Source of the DNA: Smittium culicis
Taxonomy: Eukaryota; Kickxellomycota; Harpellomycetes; Harpellales; Legeriomycetaceae
Assembly: GCA_001970855.1 (NCBI GenBank)
Contig: LSSN01004616.1
Coordinates: 1 to 25,527 of the forward strand
Direction of reading: 5' to 3'
Length of the DNA: 25,527 nucleotides
Shown: one piece after another, positions 10,641-20,706 of the stretch
How positions within the stretch are numbered: position 1 is the stretch's first letter
Layout: every line of letters begins with the position of its first letter
Translations under genes and position numbers: made by a program
The notes under the pieces: generated by a model
Database searches by the model: none
Seen by the model: the letters and a program-made list of their open reading frames with translations, nothing else
Told to the model about the DNA's origin: nothing

Positions 10641-11160
10641 AAGATATAATTGTTGTCGCCTTAGCTTTACGACGCTATAATGGCTTTAAATTTTTGTAAG
10701 CAGGATTGCTATAATGTAATTTAGCGAACATTCATTAATAAAGCCTGCATGTAAAGTCACGTAAAGCAGCAGCAATTAATGGAGGTGATTTGGTGAAATG
10801 GCCTCTGTGTTTTAGTTTCTGGATCTTATACTGCATTAGGTTTATTATTAGCCACTGCGAAGCATTCTCCAAAAATGGCCTAAAGTATTTACTGTCGTTT
10901 TTGGGTTAGTGGCAACTTGTTGCTCAAAATATATCTATACCAGCCTCACATTGTTCTCGCCTCGATCGCTAGCCAATCCATTGTACCGAACAATTGATTG
11001 TCCAATCCAATCACCATCGCACAAACTCGTTACCATAGGCTTCTGTGCGTCTAATCGTTTCTTAAAGCGTTGCTAGCTTCCCAAATGGCTACCCTCCAAA
11101 GCGTAAATTTCCAGTTTCGGTCTCGTTATCGCAGCTATTGAATCTATTATGCAATTTCAA
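10640..11160. other. GC-richer island upstream of RasGAP, unassigned; possibly a decayed coding sequence
   Basis: Base composition is visibly more GC-rich than either flank and codon-like in texture. On the minus strand one frame from 11156 to 10851 runs about 102 codons with only two TAG interruptions. It reads, for example, RFKKRLDAQKPMVTSLCDGD and later VATNPKTTVNTLGHFWRML. I recognise no family. It could be a pseudogene, an exon of an unspliced gene, a fragment of a transposable element or a CpG-rich regulatory region of the RasGAP gene. Confidence 0.3.
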
Positions 11161-11603
11161 AATCTCATTACCACTAGAGATTGTATTAATTATATAATTT
11201 CTAACTATACTTCTCTTTACATCTACAACTGAATCAATAATTACATTTTTGTTACATTGTCTTGTAATAATTAGAAATTATTACCATACCAGTTACGTAA
11301 CCTCAGAATTCACGTAATCCATGCAAGTATATATAATGACGGGCCTATAATTATCTATTATTACTATTAATTGACAAAATACCTCAATGGATGTGTGAAT
11401 TAGCAAATTTTTTTAACACTTCTAATATTTTACATATTTATTCACCAATGATCATGAGATGCTTATTAGTTTACTTAATGCTATTATCAATTTCTTAAGC
11501 TCTTACATTTTCTCAGATATTAACTCCTCTCCTACCAACACTCTAAAACTCAGAATTCACTGATTCGTTAATGATTTATAAGAACTATTACTGCTTGCTG
11601 CTA
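11161..11603. other. AT-rich spacer, nothing recognised
   Basis: No open frame, RNA gene or repeat could be supported between the GC-richer island and the MITE pair. Confidence 0.6.
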
Positions 11604-11801
11604 TTAACCCTTTCAGATGCTGTTGGCTTTTATGAGCTTCCATAGCTATCCAACCAAATGACTATCTAATAAATTAGTATAAAAATATAATATTTCATTG
11701 GATATACATTTCAACATATCCAATAGATAATAACTTATATTTGGCATATCCAATTATGCTTTTTAATAAAGCTTAAGAGCGTTGGCCCCAGAAAGGGTTG
11801 T
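11604..11801 (-). mobile_element. TTAA-flanked MITE, group 2, copy 2
   Basis: A 190-bp element at 11608-11797. It starts TTAA-CCCTTTCAGATGCTGTTGG and ends CCCCAGAAAGGG-TTGT, so the right-hand TTAA has one or two changes. The reverse complement of its right end has the CCAACGCTCTTAA block shared with all copies. The core has ATTGGATA-type motifs as in the copy at 2.2 kb. No coding capacity. Confidence 0.8.
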
Positions 11802-11907
11802 TGATCAGCAAACCAAAAAATTTTAGGTCTATGAAGCTAGATCGTAAGATATAAATTTTAGTTGGCTACACTTGATAGAAATGAGTAATATAATATTAAT
11901 GAATGCG

Positions 11908-12105
11908 TTAATCCTTTCGATGGTGGTTGTCTGTTTATGAACAGCCAAAATTATCAAACACAACGAATAATTAATAAACTAATATATAATCATACGCTTT
12001 TACTGGTTAATCAATAGACATATCCAATAATAAGCCATTGTTTATGGTGTAACAAATTATGTTTTTAAATCAGTTAAAGAGTTTTCTCCCGCCCCAAAGG
12101 ATTAT
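11908..12105 (-). mobile_element. TTAA-flanked MITE, group 2, copy 3 (diverged)
   Basis: An element of about 190 bp at 11912-12101 with TTAA on the left and TTAT on the right. The ends are TCCTTTCGATGGTGGTTG and GCCCCAAAGGA. It keeps the group 2 layout, with TATCCAATAA in the core and the AAAGAG block near the right end, but is the most diverged of the three. It lies only about 110 bp from the previous copy, in the same orientation. Confidence 0.6.
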
Positions 12106-13604
12106 GTGAATTACTATAAGATAAAGATCAATACTAAATGGGAGATTATTTGGAGGAGCGGAACTTTTGCCATTAAGTTTTTCCTACTTTGGAGCATTGC
12201 TTTTAATTATTTTTCAATTTAGAGTTTTTAATCGAATGGTTTAGTTGATATAACCAATAGTTTACCCTAATTCATATTACCAAATAGAATTTATAAGAAA
12301 AAAAGTTCTGCTTCTCCGAATTATATCCCATATATCTTTTAAACTATTTAATGCTCAAATATTTTAATATATTGTCCCTGATAATAGTCCTCACAATCAG
12401 CTAAGTTTACAAATCTTCCCATCGTTTCAATAGCCTTCAGCTTATTATAAACAATTTCAACGTAGGAGATGACAAGTTGAATATGTTTATTTCTATTACT
12501 CTTTTCTAAATACAGATTTTACATTAGCTTTAATAGCAGTAGAACACTTCATTTAAAACTTTCATCTATTTGCTATCTCTATCTAAACTTGCAACTAATT
12601 CTAAATTAAATATGTATCTAACAAAGTAATACCAAGTTTTTCTGAAATTGTCTAATGATTTATTTTGTCGTTTTCTATTGGCCATTAATCTATTTTGCTC
12701 TCAACTCGATATTGACATGATGGTTACACTTATTAATATCGAGGGATTCTGAACGAAGAAAGAAACATCTTGCTGCTTAAAATCATTGGACTTGCTATTT
12801 TAAAATTTTACTTTCATTGGCTGAGCTCGAAACTTTTATCGATTTTTCTATTTATTTATTTCATTTTAAAAGTATTATTTGCTAAAAAAAATAGATTTTT
12901 TTATTGGAAAATTATTAAATTTCAAACTTCATACACAATAACTCTTATACATAAAAGCGCTCTCTTGGTAAAGAATCCCTCATACAAAAAAAACCTCATA
13001 AGCCTTATTATTATTTTTATAAATATTGGGAAAATCTTTTTTTATAAAATAAATCTTATTACCAATTACAAGTTATATTTGTTGTACGGATTTATTACGA
13101 GATAACTACTAAGAAAATACGTAGATTATCGATTATAAATGCTTCTGGCGGTTATTAAGAGCATTTTATTTTTGGAACTTGAGATTGTCTAAATTTATTA
13201 ATTATTAAACAACTGTTTGCTAAAAGCGCTGTAATATTGTAAAATTTTTTTATTGGTATTATAAAGTTTTTGCCAATTCAAATCTAAATATTGATTAAGA
13301 AATCTCAAAGCTTCCGCATATTCTGATTTTAATAATGTCATTACGCATCACTATTATGTTTTGAAAATGAAATATCATTAATTTTTTTTATTATTTATCA
13401 AATATAGACATACTCTAGACTTGAGCTTTTTGATTCAAAATTTAATAAATTTTGTCTAAAACAAATGAAACTGTTATTTATATTGGTTTTTGTGTTAAGG
13501 CAGCTTACCATTATTTTCCCTCAATAAACGTATAGTATAAATTATCTTGTATTTTTATTGCTTTACAATGATATAATTTTGTCAATTGAATGTGATCATT
13601 AATG

Positions 13605-13622
13605 TTTTTTTTTTTTTTTTTT
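13605..13622 (+). repeat. Poly-T run (18)
   Basis: Eighteen consecutive T residues. It could be a homopolymer or the tail of an old minus-strand retroposon, but no element body or target duplication was recognised beside it. Confidence 0.8.
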
Positions 13623-14447
13623 CAAGAACTCATCCGTTTATACGAAAAAAATTTATGCAATAAAAAATGTCTAGAAAGCTCAACTATTGAGTAAAATAGT
13701 AATTGATAAATATCTAAACATTTAATTCAATATTAAGTAGTTTTGCTGAAAGAAATAATAGTACAATTAAATAGTTTTAATTATTTTTCAAGCAATTTTT
13801 AGAGTATCTTCAGATTTCATAGAAATTCATTTATTCAATAAATTCTATAAATTATATTATCATGATGAATTTTCCAAATAAAAATAGTATATTTAGATTT
13901 ATTAACAATAAAACCATTTTTTGCAGCTGCAGTGAATGAATAAAGCTTATTATATACATTGGAATCAACAAAATAAAACTTGATTAAAAAATCAAGGAAT
14001 TTTGTTTATGTCATAGCAATACTCACAAATATTCAATAAAATAAACCATCTAGAAAAAATAGCAAAGTTAGTGCTGGCCATAAAAAACATTACCAATATG
14101 TAAATATTTTCTTTTGATAGTATGCCAGCCGCTTGCCATAAAGAATTGTAATTCAATCGTACACCTGAAATACTAAGCTAGGTATTGGTTCAGGTAGGCT
14201 GGATCTCAGAAGTTACAAGCAGTCATGGAATTAATCTCATATTAACGATTTTGAATCCTTTGGAACCACAAAGTTCTTATTCAGAGCCTATATGTGTTAT
14301 TCTAATTAATAGATATGGACCTGTAATATCTCTTAAATCATTTAAATCAAAACTTTAATGACCTTTTAAAGTAATGATAAAAAAGATGTTTTTTAAAATA
14401 ATAGAAAATACTAATCTTTATATAGTTTTCTTTAACCATAAGATTCC

Positions 14448-14490
14448 TTAGTTATTATAAAGTATTAGTTATTATAAAGTATTAGTTACT
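14448..14490 (+). repeat. 17-bp tandem repeat, about 2.5 copies
   Basis: The unit TTAGTTATTATAAAGTA is repeated exactly at 14448-14464 and 14465-14481, then a third partial and diverged unit follows. A simple tandem duplication with no evident function. Confidence 0.85.
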
Positions 14491-15227
14491 TTATGTCTAA
14501 GTTTTAGATTGACTTAATACAGCATATATTAAACTGCTGTTAATAAATATAAAATAATATAAGTAAATTGTTTCATATATAAAGAATTAATATATTAATT
14601 GCTAAATATTAATTTAATATATTAAGTATTGTTGTAAAATATACAACAGGACCTACCCAAAATTTTGATTAAACTACTTCGCTCTACTACAAATACCCAT
14701 TAATCGGCTGATTTGTATTTCTGTCGAATTCTTAAACTGTCAATTTTTTTTCCATACTACTTTCTATGAATCGGACCCTATTGTTTAAAGATGGTTCTCC
14801 CCTAGATCGATGATCTTCGAATCTCTTCTTTCCAATTATTAGTTTTATTTTTATTTATTTTCTCTATTAGAAAATATTATCTAATGGGATATCATACTAA
14901 GCCAAATAGTTTATTTGATTCACAATGGGAGATAAATTGACTAGTAAATATTATTACTCTCCTCTTAAAAACTCTTTTATGTGAGGATACTTCAAAGACC
15001 TGGCTGTCTAAGAAGTTTATAACCCCCACCCCCCCCCATCCCGCCTAAAAAAATAGAGAGAAAATTGAATTCTTTTAAAAATAAAGTTCTATAACTTCAT
15101 AATACATCACAACTATAAAAAAGTGTTCTATAAATACCATTAAGACCAGCTTTTGAATATAATTAGAAAATTCATCAAATGATAGCTTATTTTTATGTTG
15201 TTATTCCTTGGAAAAATTCGATTTTTA

Positions 15228-15423
15228 TTAAACTTTTTCCGCCCAAAACTTTTTAAAAAATTAGTTTTATCTAATCGTGAATGGTTTATAATAGCTTTAT
15301 TATTTACTGGAATTATTTTGTAAACTAATAATAATATTAATCTCGGAAATATATAATTTTAGTTGAATATATTTGTCTGTATTTGATAGTCTTAAAATAG
15401 TCTACCACCCAGTAAAGATTTAA
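15228..15423 (+). mobile_element. TTAA-flanked MITE, group 1, copy 1 (diverged)
   Basis: About 188 bp at 15232-15419. The left end ACTTTTTCCGCCC follows TTAA. The right end AATAGTCTACCACCC-AGTAAAG precedes TTAA. The internal TCTCGGAA block and the TTATTTACTG block match the other group 1 copies. One of the older copies. Confidence 0.72.
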
Positions 15424-15632
15424 AAGCCTTCTACTGGTTAATTTTTCATTTATATATATGTTTTATTATAAAAAATCTTAAATTTAATTATCTAAAATAA
15501 TCATTAATGTTATTACATCTTTATCAAATAAAATTATTAGCGAAAAAAAACTCTGCAAGCCATAAGAGTCATCATTAAAAATACTTTTATATAAACCCGC
15601 ATATTTATACCCGACAAATTACTATTGATTGT

Positions 15633-15829
15633 TTAACCCTTTCCCGCCCAACGGTCTTAAAAAGGTTTAATTTAATGATTCGTTAGTGAATTTTAAGCAA
15701 GTTTGTTATTTGCTAATTTTTTGCATTATACCAATAAATCTTAATGCCTCGGAATTAATCGATTTTTAATGAACGCAGTTGGCTAATTTTGGTGGTTCAA
15801 AAATAGTCTACTGAGTGGGAAATGGTTAA
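15633..15829 (+). mobile_element. TTAA-flanked MITE, group 1, copy 2
   Basis: A 189-bp element at 15637-15825 with perfect TTAA flanks (15633-15636 and 15826-15829). The left end is CCCTTTCCCGCCCAACGG. The right end is AGTCTACTGAGTGGGAAATGG. It carries the group 1 core landmarks TGATTCGTTA, TATTTGCT and GCCTCGGAATTAA. No coding capacity. Confidence 0.88.
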
Positions 15830-15871
15830 ACACTTTTTTACTAAATAAAATAAACAAATAACTTACAAAAA

Positions 15872-16253
15872 CTCTTTCCCGTCCAACACTCTTTAACCCT
15901 TTCCCGTTCAACACTCTATAATAAAATCAATTTATTGATTCGTTTGTGATTTATAAGTATATTTATTATTTACTGCCATTCTACAACTAACCAATAATTC
16001 TAAAGGTCTCGGAATTATGTTACATTTAATGAATCTAATTTGCTAAATTTGGTAGATCGAAAAAGGTCTACTGCTCGTGAAAGGGTTAAAAAAATCATAT
16101 TTATGAATTTTTTCTAATTTATATGAAGGCTAATTATTTGCTGTTACTTTAAAACATACCAGTATTTCTTAAAGCCTCGGAATCAAATCATTAAAATTTA
16201 ATGCAGTTGGCTATATTTTGTATATCAAAATCGGTCTACCTCCCAAGAAAGGA
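15872..16253 (+). mobile_element. Group 1 MITE, copy 3, split by insertion of copy 4
   Basis: The left piece (15872-15892, then TTAA) reads CTCTTTCCCGTCCAACACTC. The right piece resumes at 16086-16089 (TTAA) and continues through TATTTGCTGTTAC and GCCTCGGAATC to TCTACCTCCCAAGAAAGGA. Removing copy 4 and one TTAA restores a roughly 190-bp element, the usual group length. The host element's own outer TTAA flanks have decayed, as expected for the older copy. Confidence 0.85.
15893..16089 (+). mobile_element. Group 1 MITE, copy 4, inserted inside copy 3
   Basis: A 189-bp element at 15897-16085 with perfect TTAA on both sides (15893-15896 and 16086-16089). The left end is CCCTTTCCCGTTCAACACTC. The right end is GGTCTACTGCTCGTGAAAGGG. 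The TTAA on its left belongs to the CTCTTTAA of the host element, so target choice and duplication are directly visible. Confidence 0.92.
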
Positions 16254-16378
16254 ATAAATTAAATTAGAATGTTATCAAGTGTATTAAATAAATTAGATAA
16301 TGAACACACCTAATCATTGTTTAAAAATAAAATTCCAGGTAAAAAAGTTTCTTTAACCCTAATACTCCCACATATAAC

Positions 16379-16574
16379 TTAACACTTTCCCGTCCAAAAA
16401 TCTCTAGAAAAACTAATTTGCTGATTTGTTTGCGATTTACAAGTGCATTTATTATTTGTTGAAATTCTAAAACAAATCAATAATCCTAAAGGCTTCGGAA
16501 TACAATTGCAATAGTCTAAAATAGTTGGCCATAATTGTAGATAAAAAATAATCTACCGCCCGTGGAAGGGTTAA
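16379..16574 (+). mobile_element. TTAA-flanked MITE, group 1, copy 5
   Basis: A 188-bp element at 16383-16570 with perfect TTAA flanks. The left end is CACTTTCCCGTCC. The right end is TCTACCGCCCGTGGAAGGG. It has the core landmarks TGATTTGTTTGCGATTTA, TTATTTGTTG and GGCTTCGGAAT. A separate TTAACCCTAATACTCCC about 25 bp upstream may be a remnant of another end. Confidence 0.88.
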
Positions 16575-17165
16575 GTTTATAATTGCGGCATTATCTTTAT
16601 TAGAGAAACTTTTTATATTTAGATTTTCGAACTCATAATCTATCCCGATTTTATTTAAAAAAAAAAACGTAAACAGCTAAAAAAAATGGCTACTTTATTT
16701 TTCCGATTAAATTTTGTATCTTGCATTAGTAAATAGAATGAAACTTAAATAAAGTTCTGCTTTTCATAGTAACTCCACGGATTTGATATGGGTTTGCCTA
16801 AATCAAAATAATTCATAATCTAGTATTTAGTATTTATTTTTAATTTTTTATGAACTTGATGTCTAAATTGAAAAAAATTATGGTTTTTATTAAAAATTAA
16901 GTAAAAATTATTTTTATTCTGAATTGCGAGTGTTTACCAGTTTTAAATATCATTTGTGATTTTTTATTTTATTTTATTTTATGGATTATGGAACACCTTT
17001 CTATAAAGCTTTTAGAAAAGCACAATTTTAATTATTTTATACATTCGAAAGGAAATCACTTTAATGCATTAACTAAACTACCATTAACTTTTAAAAACTA
17101 ATTTTTGTATACAAGCAAGTATTCAAAACTCTATGCCTAAAATATAAATCCTCAAAACAGTAGTA

Positions 17166-17414
17166 ATGATAAAAATGCTTTTATTAAAAAAAAATACAAA
17201 TGACACCATTTTATTTAAAACTACTTTTACAAAATCTTATACTCTATCTAATCATTTTTATAAAACTTTTTTTTCTATTCCAAAAGTGGTTATTTTGGCT
17301 ATTTTTCTCCATTATTTCTTATCTAATAAAGCTATTCGCCGAATAAATAAAGTATTATTTTTATTAGATTTTTACGATTATCTGAAAAATTCTATACGAT
17401 GCCCTATTATCTAA
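17166..17414 (+). other. 82-codon open frame of doubtful coding status
   Basis: Begins with ATG and reads MIKMLLLKKNTNDTIL at the start, ending at a TAA. It is rich in Phe, Leu, Ile and Lys, as expected from AT-rich background. It has no recognisable domain, and it lies between mobile elements. A single predicted membrane-like stretch (about residues 40-55) is not evidence of function. Most likely chance. Confidence 0.12.
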
Positions 17415-17571
17415 ATCCAGGTAAAATAAATTATTGGTTTATCTGGTAATGAATTTGATAGCTTTTACAGACTAAATTTATAAATATTTAAAAGTCTATA
17501 ATCAGTATAGAAAATTTTTGATTAAACTTCTAAGCTCTTTAATTATTTTTTTATGACTTTTGTAATTTTTA

Positions 17572-17951
17572 CCCTTTCACGGGTAGTAGACTTTTTGTTA
17601 ACTACCTAATATAGCCGTATAAATTCAGTTTAAATACTTGAGTCTCGATTCCTTAACCCTTTTCCGTCCAACACTCTTAATAAAATCGAATTTATTGATT
17701 TGTTTATAATTTATAAGCATTATTACTATTTGCTGTTAAAAAACAGTATAGCAATAATTCTTTTGGCCTCGGAATTAAAGAATATTATCTCACCATATTT
17801 GGTTATATTTTTTAGGTCAAAAATAGTTTACCACTCGCGAAAGGGTTAAGTGACATTGGTTTATGTATAATAACAGCAAATAGATATTTACTTATAAATC
17901 ATAAGCGAATCGATAAACTCGATTTTTTCGAGGTTTTTTGACAGAAATAGA
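17572..17951 (-). mobile_element. Group 1 MITE, copy 6, reverse orientation, split by copy 7
   Basis: The left piece 17572-17652 begins CCCTTTCACGGGTAGTAGAC, the reverse complement of the group 1 right end. The right piece 17850-17951 contains AACAGCAAATAG, CTTATAAATCATAAGCGAAT and AACTCGATTTTTT, the reverse of the left-half landmarks. Together with one TTAA they make about 187 bp. The outer flanks (TTTA and ATAA) have decayed. Confidence 0.82.
17653..17849 (+). mobile_element. Group 1 MITE, copy 7, inserted inside copy 6
   Basis: A 189-bp element at 17657-17845 with perfect TTAA flanks (17653-17656 and 17846-17849). The left end is CCCTTTTCCGTCCAACACTC. The right end is AGTTTACCACTCGCGAAAGGG in near-consensus form. 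It sits in the TTAA of an oppositely oriented copy, a second independent example of self-insertion. Confidence 0.9.
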
Positions 17952-18574
17952 ATAATTGATTGACCTTTACTCATTAGAGAGTTTAGAATATGAAAAGTCT
18001 TGATAAAAATAATTACCAAGATTCTGAAATCAAGAAAAAACAAAAATTTCGTTGGAATAAATAATTATAGAGACGTTCTTTATGAGGAGATTTTTTCGGC
18101 TTACTAAAAATGTGTATAAAATCAAAAATAGGTGCTTACTTTATTAGAAAATTCTCGCTAAATTTCTTTAACTCATGAATAAGCTGCAAACTTTCAACTA
18201 TTATGACTATTTTATGGTTCTGGTAAAAGTAGTTCACATATTATTTCTGGAAATACGTTTATCTCAAGTTTTTCTAGTAAAGATCTTTTTATCTTTATTA
18301 TTTTGTTTTTTATTGACAAAATTATAGTTCATTTCAGGTGCTATGAATTTTTTTTTACAATAATACTGTATTAGAATTTAAATTTGATGTTAATAAAATA
18401 ATATTATTAGCTAAATGGTGTATAATAATAATGATAAATGTATTAATATCAATTAAAGACTGAATAAAAAAATCTATATTTATAAAAATCAAAAGGATAT
18501 GTAAAAAGAAGAAAATATTTATAATATCTTAATAATTGGATTTAACTCGCGAGTTAATGCAAAATATTTTCTGA

Positions 18575-18776
18575 TTAATCTCTTTCACAGCTAAAAGATT
18601 TTTTTCGATATACCAAATATATTCAATTGCATTGATTTAATACAATTAAATTCCTAAACTCAATGTAGTGTTGATTAGTTGTAGAAAAACGTCAAATGTC
18701 ATATAGCGAATTTAATCGCAACCTTAACAAATCAATATATAAATATATTTAAGAGCGTATTAAATCAAAGGGTTCA
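18575..18776 (-). mobile_element. Group 1 MITE, copy 8, reverse orientation, diverged
   Basis: About 194 bp at 18579-18772 between TTAA and TTCA. It begins TCTCTTTCACAGCTAAAAGA, then CGATATACCAAATATATTC. It ends AACAAATCAATATATAAA, then TTTAAGAGCGTAT and CAAAGGG. All are the reverse complements of group 1 blocks in the correct order and spacing, with substitutions. Confidence 0.72.
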
Positions 18777-19660
18777 AACATATTCAAATTATATTCAAAA
18801 AACAAAAGTCAGTATAAAATAAAAAGATAACAAAGTGTGATTTAATAAAAAAAAAATTTTATTTATAGGGAATTCATTTATCAGCGGAAATTTTTCTGCT
18901 AAAATTTTCGTGGCCATCAGCTATATTTTTATTTATAGGTTTTGCTAAAAAATGGTATCGAATAGAATACCAGGCTCAAACAATCTTTAATATTTTTTTT
19001 ATATAGTGATTAATACTTCACATGAAAAAAGTTCTGATTCTCCTTATGATCCTCAATATCAATATCAATATAGAGTAAAATGTTTAAGTAAATTAGCTAA
19101 GATGACAGAATATATATATATATATACTCTGATGATTTTTTAGATCACTAAGAGTGCCTTCTGCAATTCACATATTGGCTTAAAATGCTAAGTAAAAACA
19201 ACTGTATTTATTTAATACTATTTATTTTTAATTATTGGTGTAGTAATAAATATATTATATATGTAAATGAAGTTTCAATTATTAAATTTAAGACTAAAAG
19301 GGTGTGGCAGATAGCCAGCTAACTATTGTTATAAGTCACATTTATTTAATATTTTTTATGTGAAATTTCTTGTTTAATTTTTTATGAATTTTTGTCTACC
19401 TTATTCTCAAAATTGGCATTTTACTTGTTTGTATACTTAATTCCACGCGCTTCGGCTTTAACCCTTAAAATTTCTATTTCTTATTGTACATGAATAATAA
19501 ATATTTTCTATTTACCCTTTTTTTAGCATATCATAATCTTTTATAAGTATAGATAATCTTTCTGGCAGCAATAAGTCGTCAAAAAAAAACAGTAAAAAAA
19601 CCATTATATTTAAGTTTTATCTTTATTAAATTAAACTTTTATTTGAAAATTAATAGTCAA
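18777..19660. other. AT-rich spacer between MITE copies
   Basis: Nothing gene-like. A (TA)n tract lies at 19111-19126. AATATC occurs three times in tandem at about 19053-19070. Confidence 0.6.
19111..19126 (+). repeat. (TA)n microsatellite
   Basis: About eight TA units in an AT-rich spacer; no associated feature. Confidence 0.85.
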
Positions 19661-19848
19661 CCCTTTTCTATCCTTTAATCTTAAAAATTCTTAATTCGTT
19701 GTTTCAAATATAAATTATAATTATTTTTATAATTTGCTATTTTTCTACAAAAAATCTATATTTAATTGATTCTCAAGATATTATTATCTTTATAAGCTCA
19801 TTTATCTATATTAATTGGATCAAAATCATCATAACTACAAGGAAAGAG
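19661..19848 (+). mobile_element. Group 1 MITE, copy 9, strongly diverged
   Basis: 188 bp between TCAA and CTAA, both one or two changes from TTAA. The left end is CCCTTTTCTATCC. The right end is CTACAAGGAAAGAG. Internal TTAATTCGTTG, TATAAATTATAATTA and TTTGCTATTTTTCTAC follow the group 1 order. The terminal distance equals the family length, which supports the call despite low identity. Confidence 0.6.
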
Positions 19849-20512
19849 CTAAGGAATAATAAATGTATAAGCACTGGCAGTGATAATGCAAATCTCATAG
19901 ATTTACACAAAATATAATATGATAGCAATACAAATTTGTAAAAATAAGAAATTTTTATACTTATATAAGAATTGAGCATGCTTTCTCGTTTCAAAAGAAA
20001 ATTCTAAATAAAACAAAATGTATTACAATTTGTCAGGAATGGAAAGGTACAAGAAATAAATCAAGAAATATAAGCCAAGAAAAGGTAATTCAGGTGTTAC
20101 TATAAATATTATTTATTATTAAAATATAAATCTAGAACTGAAGGTTAAACTAGTTAATAGTATGATAGAAGACAGAAGAAATTTTTTGTCTGATATGGAA
20201 TCAGAATACTAGGATAACACAAGACTATTTATACTTTTTTAATCAATGCAAAATTGCATAAATCACAATAAAGGCTGATTAATAAAAAAAAGTAAAGACT
20301 AGCTAATATAATAATAATCGAAAGTATAGCTTTGCAAAATAGTTTCACCAAGAAATGTTGCAAAGCTATGTATTTGTATAAGGCAAGTATTTAGCAACAT
20401 GTATTACTATCTATGGTTGTGAATAGGAATTATCAGAATGGCCAAGTGTAAATCTCTGAGAATCAGGATGATTAGGTAAGGACAAATATGATCTCCATGT
20501 GCAAAATCTATA

Positions 20513-20706
20513 TTAACACTTTACCGTCCAACACTCTTTAAAAAAACCAATTTATTGATTCGTTTATGATTTAAAAGCAAATATATTATTTGCTGTTATT
20601 TTACAATATACCAATGGCTCTTAAGGTATCGGAATTAAAGTGTATTTTATCATAACTGGATTTATTTAGAGGATCAATAATGGTCTTCCGCCCGTGAAAG
20701 AGTTAA
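20513..20706 (+). mobile_element. TTAA-flanked MITE, group 1, copy 10
   Basis: A 186-bp element at 20517-20702 with perfect TTAA flanks. The left end is CACTTTACCGTCCAACACTC. The right end is TCTTCCGCCCGTGAAAGAG. It has the core landmarks TTGATTCGTTTATGATTTA, TATTTGCTGTTA and TATCGGAATTAAA. One of the best-preserved copies. Confidence 0.88.

Larger units (their letters stand above)
12106..15227. other. Gene-free AT-rich spacer
   Basis: No supportable gene. The 111-codon frame at 12770-13105 starts at TTG rather than ATG and is a typical low-complexity Phe/Ile/Lys/Leu frame. An 18-base T run lies at 13605-13622 and a short tandem repeat at 14448-14490. A C-rich patch of 14 C residues in 15 lies at 15023-15037. 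No RNA gene recognised. Confidence 0.6.

Noticed and set aside
12770..13105. 111-codon open frame on the plus strand
   Set aside because: Starts at TTG, made almost wholly of Phe, Ile, Leu, Lys and Tyr as random AT-rich DNA would give, and shows no domain, splice context or conserved motif.
15016..15045. Possible repeat relation between the C-rich patch here and the G-rich patch at 4441-4465
   Set aside because: They share only TTTATAACCCCC and C runs in opposite orientation; flanking sequence does not align, so chance is likely.
19459..19520. TTTAACCCTTAAAATTTC as another MITE end
   Set aside because: No matching partner end at the family distance and no internal landmarks.
19806..19994. 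62-codon minus-strand frame
   Set aside because: Starts at TTG and overlaps the diverged MITE copy 9; composition is background-like.
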